DNA from: Candidatus Poribacteria bacterium
GTDB lineage: Bacteria > Poribacteria > WGA-4E > UBA9662
Direction of reading: 5' to 3'
Assembly: GCA_002699335.1 (NCBI GenBank)
Contig: PACG01000111.1
Span: 64,713 to 120,221, forward strand
Length of the DNA: 55,509 nt
The notes beneath the pieces are model-generated. The model did no database searches. It was not told the DNA's origin and saw only the letters and a list, made by a program, of their open reading frames with translations. Within the stretch, counting starts at the first letter, position 1. Each line of letters opens with the position of its first letter. A program made the position numbers and the translations under genes. Positions 44,667 through 54,982 of the stretch are shown piece by piece.

Positions 44667-45935
44667 TTAACTCCAGAGCCGGTCGTGAGACCGCTCTAGA
44701 TCCCACTCTGTGGTGGGTAGGAAATATCCAGTTTCGTTGGGATGTAGATGTGCCTTGATGGCCTCCTCATTAAGGCTAATTCCCAGGCCGGGTGAAGTGG
44801 GGACCGTTATGTATCCGTCTTGAATGATCGGATGAGGTAATCCTGTTACCAGTTGATCCCACCAAGGCGTATCTACAGAATGATTCTCCAGAACCAGGAA
44901 ATTCTCCGTAGCCGCCGCACAGTGAACGCTGGCCATGGCACAGATCGGTGTACCCGCCATGTGCATGGCCATGACGATACCGTGTTCCTGTGCCAGATCA
45001 CCAATTTTCTTGGTCTCCAGAATACCACCAGAAGTGGCGATATCGGGGTGGCTAATGGCGATGGCTTTAGCCTCAAACAGTTTGACAAATTCTTCTTTGC
45101 AGTAGATGTCTTCGCCGGTACAGATCGGAGTAGTACAGGCATTAGAGAGTCGAACATATTGATCGGTAAATTGCCAAGGGATCATGTCTTCCAGCCAAGC
45201 TAGATTGTACTGATCCAGTTCTCGCGCCAGTCGGATACAGTCCTCCACACCGATATGCCCAAAGTGGTCCAGTGCTAGCGGAACCTCATAACCGATGATC
45301 TCTCTCACTGCGCCGACATATTCTGACAACATTTGAAGCCCTTTATCGGTAATCCGGATACCGGTGAAGGGGTGCATCAAATTATGATTATCGAGGTGAC
45401 CTGAAGGGACAGACAGCGTCCCTGATATCCCTCTCAGATGTCCGATGCCGACATCCATCTTCAAGAAGGTGAACCCCGAATCCATTCGCTCTTTCAGCTT
45501 TTGACCCATCTCAACTGGATCGTGCAAAGTAGGTGTATCAGAATAGCAGCGGATCCGGTCCCGAAACTTACCGCCAGCTAACTGGTAACACGGTACACCG
45601 TAGGCTTTACCCGTCAGATCCATCAAGGCCATCTCAATACCACAGACTCCGCCCCCCTGCCTGGCGTGATGCCCAAATTGTTTGATCTGACGAAAGATCT
45701 TATCGATGTTGCATGGGTTCTCTTCTATAATCCGGCTTTTGAGCATCAAAGCATAGGTGCCGCTAGCTCCGTCCCGTACCTCACCCAATCCATAGATGCC
45801 TTGATTAGTATCCAACTTGAGGATCGGCCCTCCTGATGCCACGCGTACTAAGCGCATATCGGTAATCTTTAGTTGAGAGGGTGAAGATTGGGTGTTTACG
45901 TTTGAGAGAATTTGCTCTCCCTTGTCAGGTGTCAT
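44667..45935 (-). CDS. Mandelate racemase / muconate lactonizing enzyme family protein
   Basis: 422 residues, enolase superfamily. N-terminal capping domain, then the barrel with metal ligands Asp in PLALDHFGH, Glu in AWLEDMIPW and Glu in CTGEDIYC. A lysine on strand two lies in FTFLKMDVG (KxD instead of KxK), and the late strand has AISHPDIATSGG and MAMHMAGTP with a His. This fits sugar-acid dehydratases or cycloisomerases such as D-galactonate or galactarate enzymes. Probably co-transcribed with the epimerase upstream (59 bases). GGAGG lies before the ATG. Confidence 0.88.
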   Translation of the reverse strand: MTPDKGEQILSNVNTQSSPSQLKITDMRLVRVASGGPILKLDTNQGIYGLGEVRDGASGTYALMLKSRIIEENPCNIDKIFRQIKQFGHHARQGGGVCGIEMALMDLTGKAYGVPCYQLAGGKFRDRIRCYSDTPTLHDPVEMGQKLKERMDSGFTFLKMDVGIGHLRGISGTLSVPSGHLDNHNLMHPFTGIRITDKGLQMLSEYVGAVREIIGYEVPLALDHFGHIGVEDCIRLARELDQYNLAWLEDMIPWQFTDQYVRLSNACTTPICTGEDIYCKEEFVKLFEAKAIAISHPDIATSGGILETKKIGDLAQEHGIVMAMHMAGTPICAMASVHCAAATENFLVLENHSVDTPWWDQLVTGLPHPIIQDGYITVPTSPGLGISLNEEAIKAHLHPNETGYFLPTTEWDLERSHDRLWS

Positions 45936-45994
45936 CGGTTTACCTCCTGAAAATGAATTCCAAAGTAGGTTCTAAAAGTTAATAGGTAGAAGAG

Positions 45995-46951
45995 TCAAGT
46001 CTTAACAATACCCTGTGCGATCAACCAATTGACAGCTTCGTAAACCGCCTGAAATGAGGTATAACGAGGCTGATAATTGAGCAACTGTTGTGCTTTGGCG
46101 ATACTGCAGTTGGGGCTATGAGCAATGTGACTCCAGGTTTGAGTTGCCTCCGCTTCAGAATGCGTACTGCGCCATGCTTCCCAAGGTAGAAAACGCAACT
46201 GTGCTTCCTGTCCAAACCAGCTTGCAACTGTCTCCGCATAGCCCCTTAGAGAGACTGCGGCCGATGAAACGGCGTGGAAACTCTCACCAATGGCATTACT
46301 CCAGTTAGCGATAGCCTGCATAAATAACTGAGCAACATCATCGGCGTGGACGTGATGAACTGTTTCTAACCCGATATTCGGTAGCGTGAGCTCTTCCCCT
46401 TGAGCGAGTTTGCTAAAAACATCTGGATTAAAGTTACCCGCCGGATTGAGTGGCATCCAGCCTGGGCCAACAATATGACCGGGATGTAAGGCTGTGGCTG
46501 GAAACCCTTTTCGCCGCGCTTCATCTAACAAATATGCTTCAATGGCCGCCTTCTGAATCCCATACTCGTCAAAAGGACAGCGGGGCTGCATTTCGGTCGT
46601 CGGAACTTCAACGCTCGGACCATGGACCCAAATCGTGCCAGTGTGTAGAAAATGCCGAACCTGTCCCTGTAATGACTCTACCAGATGTTGGGCACTCTTG
46701 AGATTAAAACAGATCATATCGATAACGATATCGGGATTCAGTTTACGAATTCTCTGCCCAAATGTGCCCAGTTCCTCTTCAGTGGTACGCTCTAATCGTA
46801 CTCTTTGGACAGCATTCCAGGCGGCATGAGGTTGATAGGGGTCACGTTGGCCCCGGCTAACAACGATGACCTCGTAGCCAGCCTCAACTAAACGCGGAAC
46901 TAAATATGTTCCAACGTGACCACTTCCACCAATGACGGCAACACGTGCCAT
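45995..46951 (-). CDS. NAD-dependent epimerase/dehydratase
   Basis: About 318 residues from ATG 46951, which has AGGAGG at good spacing; an ATG six bases earlier is too close to it. Extended SDR: VAVIGGSGHVGTYLVPRL (GxxGxxG), VSRGQRDPY, DEYGIQKAAIEAYL with the YxxxK pair, and LHPGHIVGPGW. Nucleotide-sugar or sugar-lactone oxidoreductase likely. Promoter region upstream not clear. First gene of a minus-strand pair with the enolase-superfamily enzyme. Confidence 0.88.
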   Translation of the reverse strand: MARVAVIGGSGHVGTYLVPRLVEAGYEVIVVSRGQRDPYQPHAAWNAVQRVRLERTTEEELGTFGQRIRKLNPDIVIDMICFNLKSAQHLVESLQGQVRHFLHTGTIWVHGPSVEVPTTEMQPRCPFDEYGIQKAAIEAYLLDEARRKGFPATALHPGHIVGPGWMPLNPAGNFNPDVFSKLAQGEELTLPNIGLETVHHVHADDVAQLFMQAIANWSNAIGESFHAVSSAAVSLRGYAETVASWFGQEAQLRFLPWEAWRSTHSEAEATQTWSHIAHSPNCSIAKAQQLLNYQPRYTSFQAVYEAVNWLIAQGIVKT

Positions 46952-47241
46952 TAACATATCCTCCTACAATCGAGATATTTAGCGAGTCAAATCGCTTCTA
47001 ATTCTAAATCCTCCACTACACTACCTGTACGGTCCCAGTAGATTTAGGCGGCAAAAGACACCCGTTCTCCCATTCGGGTTGTACAGGTATGACATTGGTC
47101 ATCGTCGCCAGGCTTGCGAGGTTTCTCGTGAAGGCCAACGACCAGTCCACGATCATCCCATCGGTCCGGCAGTTACAATTCGGCGGATATTCTCATTCGC
47201 ACGCAGTACCTATGACGTGTTATGCTCAGACCAGTCCGTAC

Positions 47242-47470
47242 TCAACTCTCTTGATTGTGGGGTCGCTGCTGTTCCGAGCCCCGTACGACAAAGTAGGTTG
47301 ACGAGTCTCCCATACGTACTCCCAGGCGCTGGTAGTTCTCAAGTTCCTCCATTACACCCTTCAGATTGTCGATGGAGACCTTTCCTGTTATCGCTACAAA
47401 AGGAAAGATCTTTCGTAGTGTAGCTCTCTTTCTTGCTAGTCTAAGTGAGGATATACATTGGAGGTTTCTG
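47242..47470 (-). pseudogene. Coding-like remnant, unknown family
   Basis: An open minus-strand frame of about 75 codons without a convincing start reads KIFPFVAITGKVSIDNLKGV, then MEELENYQRLGVRMGDSSTY and FVVRG before a stop at 47242-47244. The composition looks like real protein. I do not recognise it. The rest of 46958-47625 shows only a GAAAGATCTTTC palindrome near 47403 and no other gene. Confidence 0.35.
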
Positions 47471-47625
47471 AGGTCTAAAATCGAAAGCCGCTTGGATTTC
47501 TAGAGGAGTCGTCTGGACATAATTGAAATGGGAATGACCCGATATCATCTACCCTACGGGAAGGAAATAGTATGAGCAAATTCTTTGACACCTGAAAAAT
47601 CACCTCCTGATGAAGAGGCATTGTA

Positions 47626-48556
47626 TCAAAAAACAGACGCATTGTCTATCATTTTTTTAGGCGAATTTCCCGGTATTGGCAGGTACGATACAACACACCG
47701 AAAACCGAAATGATCGTCTGGGTTCGATGGCCTTTTACCATCACGGAGAGCCACTCTTAGTCGGTTTTCTTAGTGTACCATGAGCCACCTCTTACTACAC
47801 GGTAGCTACCATTAACTGGACCTCTGGGGTGTTGTCGTGGCGATTGGCTATAGTACTCTGGATCATACCAATCAGCACACCATTCCCAAGCGTTACTTAC
47901 CATATCATATAGTCCGTAACCGTTGTCTTTGTTTGATCCAACTGAGCTTGGTTTGCCATTTCCTCCTTGATCATAACACGCTTGGCTAGTATCAATTACG
48001 TCTTGCCTGACAACCCTCCCTGTGTGCTCTTCTCCCATTCGGCTTCAGTCGAAAGCTTCTTTTTTGCCCAGACAGCGTAGGTGGTGGCATCAAACCAATT
48101 GACTCCAACTACAGGTTGCTGCGGAGAATTGAATCTTGGGTTACTCCAATAGGCTGGTTGCCTGTGACCAGTATCTCGAACGAATTGCTGATATTGAGCA
48201 TTGGTCACTTCATAGCTATCCATGTAGAAGGCATCGAGATAGACAGTATGCATCGGTTTTTCATCATCTGCTCCATCAGTAGAACCCATTAGGGAACCAC
48301 CTTCAGGAACCAGCACCATCTTGGCTGCGTCTTTCTTCCAGGTTATCTTTCTCGCCGTAATCCCCTTCAGGTCCTTATCACTCCCAACAACCATCTCTTT
48401 TTCATCTTTAGCATAGACCAAACCTGCCCAACCAAACGGTCTAGTCAATCACACCAATCGCATCAATTTTAATCGGTTTACTTCAGCCTGAGCCGAACCT
48501 ATTAAGCCAACCAACACGAACAACCAAACGCCGACTACAGCCAGATACTTTTTCAT
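47626..48556 (-). pseudogene. Formylglycine-generating enzyme (FGE-sulfatase domain), broken
   Basis: FGE-fold protein of the sulfatase-modifying-factor type. ATG 48556 (AGGAAAG in front) starts a signal peptide (MKKYLAVVGVWLFVLVGLIG), then a TGA at 48449-48451 interrupts the same frame. Next come MVLVPEGGSLMGSTDGADDE, FYMDSYEVTNAQYQQFVRDT and TYAVWAKKKLSTEAEWEKST; a frameshift (47996-48038, with loss of the PWG segment); then NGYGLYDMVSNAWEWCADWY and RVVRGGSW; a further shift at about 47757; and RVALRDGKRPSNPDDHFGFR near the end. The family's WEWCADW and GGSW motifs are clear. It faces the sulfatase pseudogene at 49005. It could also be a generic SUMF1-domain protein, not a true sulfatase activator. 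Confidence 0.88.
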
Positions 48557-49004
48557 TTCAACTTTCCTGTTTTTACCAGATCGCTCAAATTATAGCCGAA
48601 TAGGTTTCTAGGTGATAAGTGTCTCTGGGACTTCTGCAGGTTTTTCCATCTTGGATATTCCCCCTGTCTTTGACATCGATTAGCTAGCCTGTTATTCTGG
48701 CTTCTCTCTGCTGGAATGATAGCTTTTTGCCTGGAGGCAGAGAGAATTCACTCAAGTTCAAAGGCGCTTTAAGATGAGGTTACCAGAGAGTGCACCAGTA
48801 CCCATATAAATCAAAACCGGCAAGCGCTGGCGAGGACACTATGTGTAAAGCCATGCTCTTTGCTAGCACGAAGAAAATGAAGATTTATTATGGTCGCAAT
48901 CTGATTAAAGAAGTGGATTTCTTTATCCGTGGATAAGAGGAAGATATAACCCATGCCTAGACGGTTAGCAACTAACCCTTAACATTACCTGTTGACGCTC
49001 CAAG
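48557..49004. other. Gap between the divergent FGE and sulfatase pseudogenes, no gene
   Basis: 450 bases. One short plus-strand frame from ATG 48840 (MCKAMLFASTKKMKIYYGRN) ends at 48936 and has no ribosome site; it may be a scrap. No promoter pair or terminator was convincing. Confidence 0.4.
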
Positions 49005-50732
49005 ATGAAACCAAACCAACGCCCAAATTTCTTGTGGATCAATACCCACGATCTAAGTGTCCGGCATCTCGGATGTTATGGCCATCTCTATGCCAAGACG
49101 CCGAACCTGGATAGACTAGCGGTTGAAGGCCTCCGCTACACAAACGCCTTTACCGCCGGGCCGATCTGCTCGCCGTCGTGTACCAGCATCTTTACAGGTA
49201 TGCACCCCGCTACACTCGGCACTCACCACCACCGCAGTTTCGCAATCCGACCGGACCGCGTCAGGTTTTTGCCGCAATACCTCATGGAAGCCGGTTACAT
49301 CAGCACGCAGCTAAATATGGATATCAACACCTATATCGACTCGGATGAATGGGCGCAGTACCTCAAATCGGAAGATCTCTGGCAGAAATGCCCCAAAGAC
49401 AAACCGTTCTTCGCTGTCTTCAGCTTTGGGGAATCTCATGCCAGTACTTTCTAGATGACGCCTAAGGAGGTTCGGCTTCAGCGTTCGAATCTGCTGCAAG
49501 AGGCGGAATCGCATGATCCGGCCAAAGCGCCGTTTCCGATTTTTGTGCCTGACGCAACACTTTTTCGGGAAAGAATGGCGTTCTTCTACGACCCGGTAAC
49601 CCAGGTCGATTACCGGGTAGGAGACGTACTGGAAAAGCTCGAGTAGCATGATCTGGCCGACGATACGATCGTGTTCTTCTGGGCCGATCACGGCTCAGGC
49701 TATCCTCGCACGGAAACATACGTCTACGACGACGGACTGCGTGTGCCCTTGATTGTCAGGTTCCCCGATAAATATCAACATCTCGCCCCGAGCCGTCCTG
49801 GAACCGCGGTGGATGATCTGGTGATGCATATGGACTTGAGGCCGTCGATGCTTAGCCTAGCCGGGATGCCCGGTCCGGAGCACTTCCAGGGACGAGTGTT
49901 GTTTGGACCACAGAAGAACCAACCGCGAGATTATGTATGCAGCGCCAGAGATCGTCTGGATAATTGTAACGAAGTCATTCGGACGATTCGAACTGAAAAA
50001 TACCGCTACATCCGGGATTTCCTCCCTCACCGTCCTTACGCCCCGCTCTATCCGGATGGAGGATTCTTCAGGGAAGTGCCTCCCGAGGGCCCGTCTGCAC
50101 GCGATTTCTGGGAGACTTCATGTCTTCTCTGGGAGCAAAAAATCCATGACCCTGATGGTGTCTTTCTAATGCCGATCTCTGAGGACTTCAAGCAATACCT
50201 GGTACGGCAAGATTCGAAATCGTGTGAAGAGTTGCATGATATTGAAAATGACCCGGAAGAGATCCATAACCTGGCCAACGCCCCTGAGTTTCATCCAATC
50301 AAAGAGCAACTCCGTAAAAAGCATTTCGATCGGATGGTTGAGACTCACGATCTGAGGCATCTTGACGAGACGGAAATCGTTGCCAGGACGGTAGTAGAGC
50401 GCGGCAGCGTCAACTACGAGGTCGGCGTCCATTGCGACAACATCGAGCGTGTTCTGGAGACCGCAGACCTTGCAAGGTTAGGAGAGAAGGGGAAGAGAGG
50501 GTTGGTTGAGTGCCTGGATGATCCCGATAGCGTGGTACGCTACTGGGCCGTTACTGGACTGATGTCTTTTGATTGGAACGACGGTACTACGCAAAAACTG
50601 GTAGATTTGCTGGAGGGCGAGTCCATCGCCGTCAGCCCGGCTGCCGCTGACGCCCTGGCCCGGACAGGGCAGGCGGCTATAACCACATCCGCGCTGTGTA
50701 GAGTGCTTGAAATCGATCTGCACTGGGGCTAG
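49005..50732 (+). pseudogene. Sulfatase (S1 family) with two amber stops and a ruined active-site motif
   Basis: One frame of 576 codons is interrupted only by TAG at 49452-49454 (after ESHASTF) and TAG at 49644-49646 (between EKLE and HDLADDT, where Gln is expected). Sulfatase features: NFLWINTHDLSVRHLGCYGH, NLDRLAVEGLRYTNAF, and the formylglycine site reading CSPSC where CxPSR is required, so Arg has become Cys (CGT to TGT type change). Later: FFWADHGSGYP with metal-binding Asp-His, VPLIVRFPD, IRTEKYRYIRDF and C-terminal HEAT-like repeats (VECLDDPDSVVRYWAVTGLM). No frameshift is visible, so decay is recent. The neighbouring FGE gene is also broken. Confidence 0.9.
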
Positions 50733-51026
50733 TCTCCGGGCGGCTGCGTCCCATGAAGCCGCTTATTCCTCCTTTGCAGAATTCCACTTGCTTTGGCCTT
50801 GAACATTCGTCCCATATAGAATCAATATTCTCGATGGGAATGTTTAACAGCCAGAGAGATATGATCGATCGCCAACCGATGGGTAATCGACCGTGTAATG
50901 AGGTGGATTGAGCTGGCGTGAGATTCACAATGATGAAAACATTCACGAGAAATCACTTACGGTGTCGCTATGTCTCTTCTCTATCTGTATCTTTTCCTAT
51001 GTCTTTACGAATGGAGCTGCTTGCCA

Positions 51027-52561
51027 ATGCAACGAATAATCCTCTTTGTAGACGATAACGATATTCTCTATCGGTCCGGAACCAGGCGTATCCTCAGTCA
51101 ACCAAACGGCATCCTTCTAATCCGTTGATTAAAGCCAATCGACCGTGGGAGGTGGCAATTGGATGGACCAGCATACATCGCGACCCGAAAACGGGTAAAT
51201 GCCAGCTTTGGTACCAAGCCTTTGCCGGTGACCGGGCAGAGCAAAAAAACGCATCGCTGTGTGGTCTTCTATGCAATCTCGGACGATGGCATCCACTTTA
51301 ACAAACCCAACCTCAACCAATTCGCTTTTAACGATATCGAACATACCAATATTGTCCTGGTCGGAAACGGCGGATACTCCCTGCGTTATGCGAACTCGGT
51401 TATTTATGACCCGAAAGAGGCCGAGTCACAAAAGCGATACAAAATGGCCTACTTCGACTTTGCCAAAAACAACGGGGTTGAAACTCCCGGCCTGTGTGTC
51501 GCTGTTTCGCCTGATGGTATCACCTGGACCAAGCATCCACAAGCTCCCCTTCTAAAAGTCTCTTATGGCGATTATGGTACACCTGTACCGTTGGCCGACC
51601 ATGAATCGGAGGCTACGAACAATCGATCGTGGGATGTGCCGTTGTCAATTTCTGACGCGGTCGACGTACTATATGATCCCAAAAGCGATCTGTTCGTAAT
51701 CTATGGTAAAATGTGGATTGACGCGCCTGATGGCGGCATGTACTGGAAACATGGGATGGGAAGAACGACCAGTAAAAACTTTATCGATTGGTCTAAACCA
51801 GAGCTGCTTTGTGTTCCCGATGAATTCGATCCACCGCATCTTGGGTTCCATACAACGCCCGTCTTCTTTTACCAGGATGTCTATTTTTGCCTGAACCAGG
51901 TCCTGAATCGGGCGGAAGGGGGTGGTATAATCGATATCGAATTCGGCCTCAGCCGGAATGGCATCGACTGGCGTCGTCCGCTCAGAGAATCGTTTTTTAT
52001 TCCACGCCCAAGCACAGGAGGCAAAAATAGAACGGGCCAAGCCGAGAAGGATCAATTCGATAGCGGCTCGATCTTCACCAATTCCACTCCAGTCTTTTTG
52101 GAGGATGAGATCCGATTTTATTATGGCGGTTACTCAAAGGGGGCGACCGGTGCAGATGATTACACGCATATCAGCGGCGTTGGCATGGTGACGCTACCGA
52201 CAGATCGGTTCGCTGGAATTACACCCTTACTGTTAGTAACCAGTCAACTTTGAAATCCCGCCTGCAAAACGTAGGACAGATGACACTCAAGCCGATTTCA
52301 TTTTCTAATGTTACCCAGATTCTGTTGAACGCTGATGCTTCGGCGGGAGAAATACGGGTGGGACTGCTGGATCGAAACGGGCGACGTGTACAGGGATTTA
52401 CCAAAGAGGAATCGTATGTCATTACAGGCGATTCTCTGGTTCATCAAGTTAAATGGACAGAAAGCCGCTTGTTCGATCTCGACAGTGACGCCTACCTGCT
52501 GCGATTGCATCTGTATAGTGCGACAGTATACGCACTAACCCTAGTTTCAGCGGAAAAATAG
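51027..52561 (+). pseudogene. Glycosidase-like five-bladed propeller protein, frameshifted
   Basis: Begins at ATG 51027 with ILFVDDNDILYRSGTRRIL. The frame shifts near 51100 to HPSNPLIKANRPWEVAIGWT and GKCQLWYQAFAGDRAEQ, then at seven A near 51243-51249 to THRCVVFYAISDDGIHFNKP. A long open frame follows (51250-52230: YAISDDGIHF, YDPKEAESQKRYKMAYFDF, SPDGITWTKHP), and near 52230 it shifts once more to ILLNADASAGEIRVGLLDRN and the true end at 52561. Repeated SxDGIxW blades mark the family. Three indels, two at or near homopolymers. The 300 bases before it (50733-51026) hold nothing clear, perhaps a continuation of the sulfatase. Confidence 0.8.
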
Positions 52562-52707
52562 GCTGAAGGAGGGACTTGAAATGCGCATTTTAAGTCTATC
52601 AGAGATGAAAGATCTAGCTGGGGCTGTTGGGTACAGGTAACTGAGGGTGATCCGAGGTATACAGAAGCACGACAACTGTATCCGCAGAGATTACAGAGGT
52701 GTCACTA

Positions 52708-53697
52708 ATGTCAACAAAGGTGCCGATTGCGCTACTGGTGGACGACAGTTGTCCGCTGATTCACGTTTTTCGCAACCACTAGGAAGATGTACATCACAAT
52801 TAACCTCTAACAGCAGATGGCAGACAACTTTTGGAGACGATTCCAAACGCTTTTCTGGACCGGTTCTGTCAAGTGGTAGAGGCCTATCAAATAGCGGGCA
52901 AGTTTTCGATTGTTCCGGCTCCGGCCGGGAAAAGGGATATCATGACCAGAATTGCGGGTTACAGTCCGCTCTTGACAAGACAATGGTTGGATACCGCTAA
53001 CCATCGGTTATCGGCTCGGTTCGATTTCTGCCCGGAGGGAATTACGCATAATCTAGCGGTCGATCTGAGTACCGGATCGTATTTGGATCAAGGCGAATCT
53101 GCATGGTCACAGGAGCAGGACCGATACAGTTTGACACCTATATCAAAAAGTCGCTCGAATATCTGAAATCAGCGGGTATTGAAGCCCCAGGGGTTACCTC
53201 TCCCTGGGTATTTGGGATCGAAGTTGAGCAGGAATATATCCATGCAATCACTACAGCTCAATATGAGGTCTACAATGCAAAATCGTCCTGGGATTTCCTT
53301 CAAATGTTACACCAAAACAGCGCTGCCAGACCTGGGTCGCATATCAACAGGGGGACAGTAAACCCTGGTCGCGATTCCATCCACAGTCGACGACTTCTGG
53401 TGGTAGACCATTGATACTCCACGTACCGATCGCGATTTTATCAATAGTGTTGCCGATCATATTCTGACAGCAGATGGTCAGAGAGGAAAAGTTCGTCAGG
53501 TACTCGATTCGGGGGGATGGCCAATTCTGCTTACACATTGGCAGTCCCTTTTCTCTAATGGCTTGGAGACCGGACTGGCTGTTCTGGAAGAGGTCGGCCA
53601 ACGGGTAAGGAATCATCTGGTGGATGAAGCCAAGTGGAAAACGTGCTCAGAGATCAAGGTACTGACGCTAGAATTTACTGAGAATAGGGCATCTTAA
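52708..53697 (+). pseudogene. Polysaccharide-deacetylase-like protein, broken
   Basis: ATG 52708 (AGAGGTG in front) gives STKVPIALLVDDSCPLIHVF, then TAG and TAA in frame (near 52780 and 52802, at RNH-stop-EDVHHN-stop-PLTADGRQL). Next: DRFCQVVEAYQIAGKFSIVP, PAPAGKRDIMTRIAG, RFDFCPEGITHNLAVDL, then a frameshift near 53100 to YIKKSLEYLKSAGIEAPGVT and SPWVFGIEVEQEYIHAIT, more shifts, and RDFINSVADHILTADGQR, GWPILLTHWQSLFSNGLE and a stop at 53695-53697. DDSCPLIH and THWQS are family-like metal-site phrases. The family (NodB-like fold of unknown substrate) is assigned by resemblance only. Confidence 0.65.
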
Positions 53698-53765
53698 TGA
53701 CATCTCATCACCATACAACTATTTCTTACAATTTAAATTTTATCACAAATGGAGAAGTACTTAAG

Positions 53766-54863
53766 ATGAATAACTATCGCGTTGGTATCATCGGTTGCGG
53801 TCGTATTGCCAGTACGATGGAAGATGAATCGGATGTCCATCCTATTTCCATCGCCGGCGCATTCGACACCTTACCGAATACGACCATGGTTTCAGCTTGT
53901 AACCGGAGTCGAGACAAATTGGAGGCCTTCGGTCAACGGTGGGGCGTCGATAGCCTCTATCAGGACTACACTCAAATGTTAGCTGGCGAGAATCTAGACA
54001 TTGTCTGCGTGGCTACGCATCCCCCTTTGCATCAGGAGATGGTGGTTGCCGCTGCTCAATCAGGCATAAAAGGGGTTTTCTGCGAAAAACCGATGGCTTT
54101 GGACCTGGCCGCTTGTGAAGCGATGATTCAGGCCTGCGAGAGGGCGGATATTCCCCTGCTTATCAACTGCTCTCGTCGTTGGTCTGACGAATATCAGGCC
54201 GCCAAAGACTTATTGGATTCCGGAGCCCTGGGACCGTTGCTACATCTGGTTGGCCACTGTCAAGGATGTAAACCCTCTCCCGACTGGGTAGCAGATACCG
54301 AAGGCCCGCTTCTTCACGACGCCGTTCACACTTTTGACATTTTGCGCTTCTTCGCTGGGGAGGTCACCTCCGTCCTGGGTACGGCGAAGCGCCGCAAGCG
54401 TCACCAATTTCCAGTTGAGGATACCAGCTATTGTTTACTCCAGTTTGAAAATGGGGGCGATGGCGTCGTTATCAGTAATGAACTCACCCAATATGAGCGG
54501 TGGGATATTGAATTACAATGTGAAAAAGGGGTCTTGAGGTTGGGATTCGGCCGGGGATTGTGGGTTGCCGAACCCATCGAGTTCGAGTCCGGATCCTGGT
54601 GGAATCTAACGCCCCAAAAATTTCCAGAACCAGCCCACTCTGCCGATAGGTCCGAAACTTCGGTGTTACAGGCTGCAAAAGACCTGATCGAATCTATCGA
54701 GAATCAATCGCAACCCCGCTGTAACGGAGATGACGGCTACAAGGCAGTGGAGATTATTATGGCCATCTACGAGTCTGAACGACGAGGAAACAGTTGGGTC
54801 AATCTCCCACTCGGTGTCAAAGACTCATTGGTTGAAATTCTGCAAAGAGAGGGTAAACTATGA
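53766..54863 (+). CDS. Gfo/Idh/MocA-family oxidoreductase
   Basis: 365 residues from ATG 53766, with AATGGAGAAG upstream; the open frame begins 23 codons earlier but those residues (SHHHTTISYNLNF) look untranslated. Motifs: VGIIGCGRIAST, VCVATHPPLHQEMVV, GVFCEKPMALDLAACEAM, CSRRWSDEYQAA and LLHDAVHTFDILRFFAG with the Asp-His pair. NAD(P)-dependent oxidation of a sugar or inositol. It is intact although it follows three pseudogenes, and is 119 bases from a PHP-domain gene. Paralogue of the gene at 31961, but not close. Confidence 0.9.
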   Translation: MNNYRVGIIGCGRIASTMEDESDVHPISIAGAFDTLPNTTMVSACNRSRDKLEAFGQRWGVDSLYQDYTQMLAGENLDIVCVATHPPLHQEMVVAAAQSGIKGVFCEKPMALDLAACEAMIQACERADIPLLINCSRRWSDEYQAAKDLLDSGALGPLLHLVGHCQGCKPSPDWVADTEGPLLHDAVHTFDILRFFAGEVTSVLGTAKRRKRHQFPVEDTSYCLLQFENGGDGVVISNELTQYERWDIELQCEKGVLRLGFGRGLWVAEPIEFESGSWWNLTPQKFPEPAHSADRSETSVLQAAKDLIESIENQSQPRCNGDDGYKAVEIIMAIYESERRGNSWVNLPLGVKDSLVEILQREGKL

Positions 54864-54982
54864 AACCTGTGCAGTAGCCAACCCGCATACCGAACACGAG
54901 AGTCCGGATAAAATCAAAGTTGACGTATAAACCTTCAATTGGAATTTTGTAAATATGTTGCAAATAACTAGGAGATAAGCCG

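Noticed and set aside
36476..53697. Stop-codon reassignment to explain in-frame stops
   Set aside because: TAA, TAG and TGA all appear in broken frames, together with frameshifts, while intact genes end normally at all three codons.
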